From CAYOHP01 sp964403795 [NCBI: uncultured bacterium] (GTDB lineage Bacteria > Muiribacteriota > UBA6191 > CAZXTJ01): DNA of 15,767 bases. Location: contig CAYOHP010000149.1 of NCBI GenBank assembly GCA_964403795.1, positions 1-15,767 of the forward strand, in the 5' to 3' direction. This document shows, piece after piece, positions 14,918 through 15,767 of the stretch. Made by a program: the position numbers and the translations under genes. The notes below the pieces were generated by a model. It made no database searches. It was not told the origin of the DNA and saw nothing but the letters and a program-made list of their open reading frames with translations. Positions within the stretch are counted from its first letter, which is position 1, and each line of letters opens with the position of its first letter.

Positions 14918-15767
14918 CCGGAAGGCGTCGAGTTCCAGCCCGCAGCGCTCCAGGCGGTTCCTCAGGGTCCTGACCTGGAGGCCGGTGCGGGCCGCCACCG
15001 CCGCGGCCGAGCCCCGGGTGGCCAGGAGATGGCGGCGCAGGTACTCCGCTTCGAAGCTCCGGGTCGCCTCCTCCCAGGGGAGGCGGTACCAGGCATCGGG
15101 CGGCGCCGCCAAGCCGGGACCTGCCGGCCTCGGGTCCCCGTCGGTCCCGGTCTCGACCGGCTCCGAAGCCGGGCTCGAGGCGGGCCCGCTGCGCCCCGGG
15201 GCGGCCCTGTGCGCGCCACCCCGGGGAGCGAGCGGCGGCAGGCTCGCCAACCGGAGCTCGTCGCCTTCCTCCAGGATCAGGCCGGCCTCGATCACGTTCC
15301 GGAGCTGACGGATGTTGCCCGGCCACGGGGCCGCCGCCAGGGCCGCCTCGGCCTCGGGTGCGATCCGCCGGACCGGGCGGCCGAGCTTCCGGGCCAGCCC
15401 GGAGAGGAAGTGGCGGGCCAGCCGAGGGATGTCCCCCGGGCGCTCCCGGAGGGGCGGCAGGTGCACCTGGAACACCGCCAGCCGGTAGTAGAGGTCGAGC
15501 CGGAAGCGTCCCGAGCGGCTCTCGGCCTCGAGGTCGCGGTTGGTGGCCGCCACCAGCCGGACCTCGGAGCGCCGGGTCCGGGACTCGCCGACCCGCTCGA
15601 AGGTGCCTTCCTGGAGCACCCGCAGCAGCTTGGGCTGGACCGCCAGCGGCACCTCCCCGATCTCGTCGAGGAAGAGCGTCCCCCCGCTGGCCAGCTCGAA
15701 GCGTCCGATCCGGTCCTCCACCGCGCCGGTGAAGGCGCCCCGCTTGTGGCCGAAGAGCTCGCTCTCG
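14915..15767 (-). CDS. Sigma54-dependent AAA+ transcription activator (NtrC family), N-terminus cut by the window edge
   Basis: The frame is open to the right edge, so the start lies outside the window; a GTG at 15721 is internal. The visible part begins with [15 protein letters not shown], the GAFTGA loop that contacts sigma54. Walker [12 protein letters not shown], sensor [11 protein letters not shown], the arginine-finger region [26 protein letters not shown] and the sensor II region [13 protein letters not shown] follow. A Pro/Gly/Ala-rich linker leads to a Fis-type helix-turn-helix at the C-terminus (about the last 45 residues, [23 protein letters not shown]). The protein would bind upstream sites and drive ATP-dependent open-complex formation by sigma54 polymerase. 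Its sensory domain (receiver, GAF, FHA or other) is not visible. It converges on the small secreted protein gene, whose sigma54-like promoter makes it a likely target. Confidence 0.95.
   Translation of the reverse strand, partial: ESELFGHKRGAFTGAVEDRIGRFELASGGTLFLDEIGEVPLAVQPKLLRVLQEGTFERVGESRTRRSEVRLVAATNRDLEAESRSGRFRLDLYYRLAVFQVHLPPLRERPGDIPRLARHFLSGLARKLGRPVRRIAPEAEAALAAAPWPGNIRQLRNVIEAGLILEEGDELRLASLPPLAPRGGAHRAAPGRSGPASSPASEPVETGTDGDPRPAGPGLAAPPDAWYRLPWEEATRSFEAEYLRRHLLATRGSAAAVAARTGLQVRTLRNRLERCGLELDAFR

Noticed and set aside
1-15767. CRISPR arrays, tRNA or rRNA genes, insertion sequences, integrases, long direct repeats
   Set aside because: I looked for regular repeat-spacer patterns, tRNA-like arms and transposase motifs, and saw none.

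Overview
The window is a very GC-rich (strong G/C bias at third codon positions), gene-dense piece of bacterial chromosome. It carries thirteen supported protein-coding genes, two of them cut by the window edges. I see no tRNA, rRNA, CRISPR array, insertion sequence or other mobile element. The gene content suggests a diderm with a complex lifestyle: a membrane Ser/Thr kinase, a SpoIIE-type phosphatase, a histidine-kinase/Hpt/receiver set, a sigma54 activator and a carbamoyltransferase-SxtJ pair. Myxococcota, Planctomycetota or a related high-GC uncultured phylum would fit. No marker gene here settles the phylum.

Layout. (1) 1-640, minus: the N-terminal 213 residues of a class I methyltransferase. 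(2) 822-7861, plus: a four-gene run made of a transmembrane Ser/Thr kinase, a zinc-ribbon methyltransferase, a membrane-anchored multidomain protein with a degenerate peptidase-like C-terminus, and a receiver-PP2C/SpoIIE phosphatase. (3) 7917-10108, minus: a single-domain response regulator translationally coupled to a membrane histidine kinase. (4) 10174-11738, plus, divergent from the kinase: an Hpt protein coupled to a receiver fused to a MinD/ParA (CpaE-like) ATPase. (5) 11756-14223, minus: a NodU/CmcH-type carbamoyltransferase followed by an SxtJ-family membrane protein. (6) 14468-14902, plus: a small secreted protein behind a good sigma54 (-24/-12) promoter candidate. (7) 14915-15767, minus: the C-terminal part of a sigma54-dependent AAA+ activator.

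How they may work together. The centre of the window looks like a four-step phosphorelay split over separate proteins: histidine kinase (His385), free receiver (Asp55), Hpt (His58), then receiver-ATPase (Asp60). The output is not a DNA-binding protein but a MinD-like ATPase with an unusual P-loop, which points to control of localisation or assembly at the membrane. The neighbouring plus-strand operon supplies a second signalling mode, with a Ser/Thr kinase and a PP2C-type phosphatase in one transcription unit. The flanks (two methyltransferases, carbamoyltransferase plus SxtJ) suggest modification of a surface glycan or secondary metabolite. The right end looks like a sigma54 activator-target pair. 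Functional links between blocks are inference from adjacency. Many long overlapping reading frames on both strands are by-products of the base composition and are not listed as genes.
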